Shown here: positions 62,972 to 64,000 of the stretch, piece by piece
Numbering within the stretch: position 1 is the first letter of the stretch
How the letters are laid out: each line of letters begins with the position of its first letter
Assembly (NCBI RefSeq): GCF_014385005.1
Contig: NZ_JACRSZ010000003.1
Coordinates: 124,001 to 188,000, forward strand
DNA length: 64,000 bases
DNA from: Jingyaoa shaoxingensis
GTDB lineage: Bacteria > Bacillota > Clostridia > Lachnospirales > Lachnospiraceae
Reading direction: 5' to 3'
Position numbers and translations under genes: made by a program
Notes under the pieces: model-generated
What the model saw: only the letters and a program-made list of their open reading frames with translations
Told to the model about the DNA's origin: nothing
Databases searched by the model: none

Positions 62972-63052
62972 ATTTCTCCTCGCTTATCTCTCGTCTGATC
63001 TTTTTCCAGTCAGGACGCTTCTGATAAACGTAAATATCCTTCACATTTATCA

Positions 63053-63082
63053 GAAACGCCCCGGCATTGCTGTCGGGGCGGC
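63053..63082 (-). terminator. Terminator after secF
   Basis: On the minus strand CGCCCCG pairs with CGGGGCG (7 bp, GC-rich) around a 10-nt loop, followed by TTTCT. A second inverted repeat (63019-63028 with 63046-63055) partly overlaps it. Confidence 0.7.
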
Positions 63083-63096
63083 TGTCTGTTTACTGC

Positions 63097-63999
63097 TTAT
63101 TTTTTCTTTTTGTCTTTGATCTTTGTCTTCATTACATACCACAGTGGACCAGTAATACATACAGATGAATAGCCACCGCAAAGCACACCTACCATCAATG
63201 GAAGTGCGAATTCACGTATGGAGCTTACTCCCATGATAAACAGGATCGCGATCATAACAAAGGTTGTAAATGAAGTATAAATACTTCTGGTCAGTGTCTG
63301 TGTGATACTGGTATTTACAATATCCTTATAATCCTTGCCCTTCATCAGCTTCATGTTCTCTCTGATACGGTCAAAGATAACAATGGTTGCATTGATGGAA
63401 TAACCTACCAGAGTCAGCATGCAGGCAATAAAGGTATTACCTACACTGATCCACAGTACAACATAGCACATCAATACTACCAGCACATCATGTATGAGAG
63501 CAATTACTGCACTGGTTGCAAAACGTACATCTTTGAAACGGAACCAGATATATAACAGCATACAGATGGTTGCAATGATAACTGCTACTATTGCATCTGA
63601 CTTCATCTCAGCACTTACAGTGGAGGAAATACTTTCTTCAGAAATAGTTGACTCGTCTACACCGAATTCATCTACCAGCTTCTGTTCCAGTTTCTGTCTC
63701 TCGTCTACCGATAATTCTCTTGTCTTAATAATAACCTGATTGCCACCTGTTACCTTCTGCATCTGAATGTTTGCATCCTTGGTTACCTCCTGAACAACCG
63801 GTGCAACCTTTGCATCCAGTTCTTCAATAGAGAAATCTTCATTGAATGTAACCGTGGTAGAAGTACCGCCCATAAACTCAAGGCTGTAATTCAGAATTTT
63901 GCCGTCATTCTTTTCATGCATCAGCATTCCTGCCGGTCCGATCAGAATCACTACAATAGAAAGAATAAAGAAAATCTTGCTCTTTCCAACAAAATCAAA
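63097..63999 (-). CDS. secF: Protein translocase subunit SecF or SecDF C-terminal half (5' end outside window)
   Basis: Membrane subunit that, with SecD, uses the proton gradient to help protein export through SecYEG. The signature GYSINATIVIFDRIRENM (with the conserved Asp and Arg) lies about two thirds along, and the LEFMGGTS start of the periplasmic part is clear. The frame stays open to the window edge (FDFVGKSKIFFILSIVVILI, the first membrane helix), so an internal GTG at 63951 is not the real start. Whether a separate SecF or the end of a fused SecDF cannot be told from here. Confidence 0.92.
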   Translation of the reverse strand, partial: FDFVGKSKIFFILSIVVILIGPAGMLMHEKNDGKILNYSLEFMGGTSTTVTFNEDFSIEELDAKVAPVVQEVTKDANIQMQKVTGGNQVIIKTRELSVDERQKLEQKLVDEFGVDESTISEESISSTVSAEMKSDAIVAVIIATICMLLYIWFRFKDVRFATSAVIALIHDVLVVLMCYVVLWISVGNTFIACMLTLVGYSINATIVIFDRIRENMKLMKGKDYKDIVNTSITQTLTRSIYTSFTTFVMIAILFIMGVSSIREFALPLMVGVLCGGYSSVCITGPLWYVMKTKIKDKKKK

Positions 64000-64000
64000 T

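Noticed and set aside
62961..63045. A 37-codon frame (GTG start) overlapping the recJ start, reading KDIYVYQKRPDWKK
   Set aside because: It looks somewhat protein-like but has no ribosome site, starts within a hairpin loop, and cannot be backed without comparison to relatives.

Overview
The window reads as chromosomal core DNA of a Gram-positive Clostridia member, most likely family Lachnospiraceae. Supporting signs are the moderate GC, strong AGGAGG ribosome sites, TTGACA/TATAAT promoters, the gene orders ylxM-ffh-rpsP-khpA-rimM-trmD-rplS, plsX-acpP-rnc-smc-ftsY and yceD-rpmF, the remA-gmk-rpoZ cluster, and Csp-like subtilases. A genus cannot be assigned from sequence reading alone. No insertion sequence, prophage, integrase or CRISPR array was seen. 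Almost all genes lie on the minus strand. Plus-strand exceptions are prs (cut by the left edge), tmcAL, aroC, a Csp-like subtilase and three small genes near 49-50.6 kb.

Layout. 0-16.6 kb is a translation, export and lipid block: prs; then on the minus strand plsX-acpP, rnc-smc-ftsY-ilvA, ylxM-ffh-rpsP-khpA-rimM-trmD-(acidic coiled-coil gene)-rplS, and lepB-rbgA-rnhB-yraN-pgeF. Terminators after acpP and rplS and a promoter before ylxM split this long array into transcription units. 16.6-28.4 kb is the most distinctive locus: an ECF-type sigma factor, two small membrane proteins and a PrsW-type intramembrane protease in an overlapping operon, then a 2850-residue secreted protein with InlB-type repeats whose stop codon overlaps the start of a secreted subtilase. 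28.5-32.9 kb is rpmF-yceD, ackA, pta and fba. 33.1-34.8 kb holds tmcAL flanked by two diverged copies of a ~180-nt highly structured, apparently pseudoknotted RNA element. 34.8-41.3 kb carries a PFL/ACT pair, an MBL hydrolase, coaE, polA, an orphan zinc-finger membrane protein and tRNA-Leu(CAA). 41.3-49.6 kb has an LTA-synthase-like enzyme, a rhomboid-like protein lacking its catalytic serine motif, aroC, a lactonase and two head-to-head subtilases. 49.6-64 kb has small unknown genes, a cinA with a decayed first domain, pgsA-rimO, rpoZ-gmk-remA-yicC, rqcH, leuS, recJ and secF (cut by the right edge).

The core genes cover co-translational export (ffh, ylxM, ftsY, secF, lepB), ribosome maturation and rescue (rimM, trmD, rbgA, rimO, rnc, rqcH), acyl-lipid supply (plsX, acpP, pgsA) and acetate formation (pta, ackA). 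The two best candidates for undescribed biology are the duplicated structured RNA around tmcAL, supported by compensatory changes between the copies in every helix, and the sigma/PrsW/giant-protein/subtilase locus, which looks like a self-contained envelope-signalling and surface-protein module. Both functional readings are inferences from sequence.
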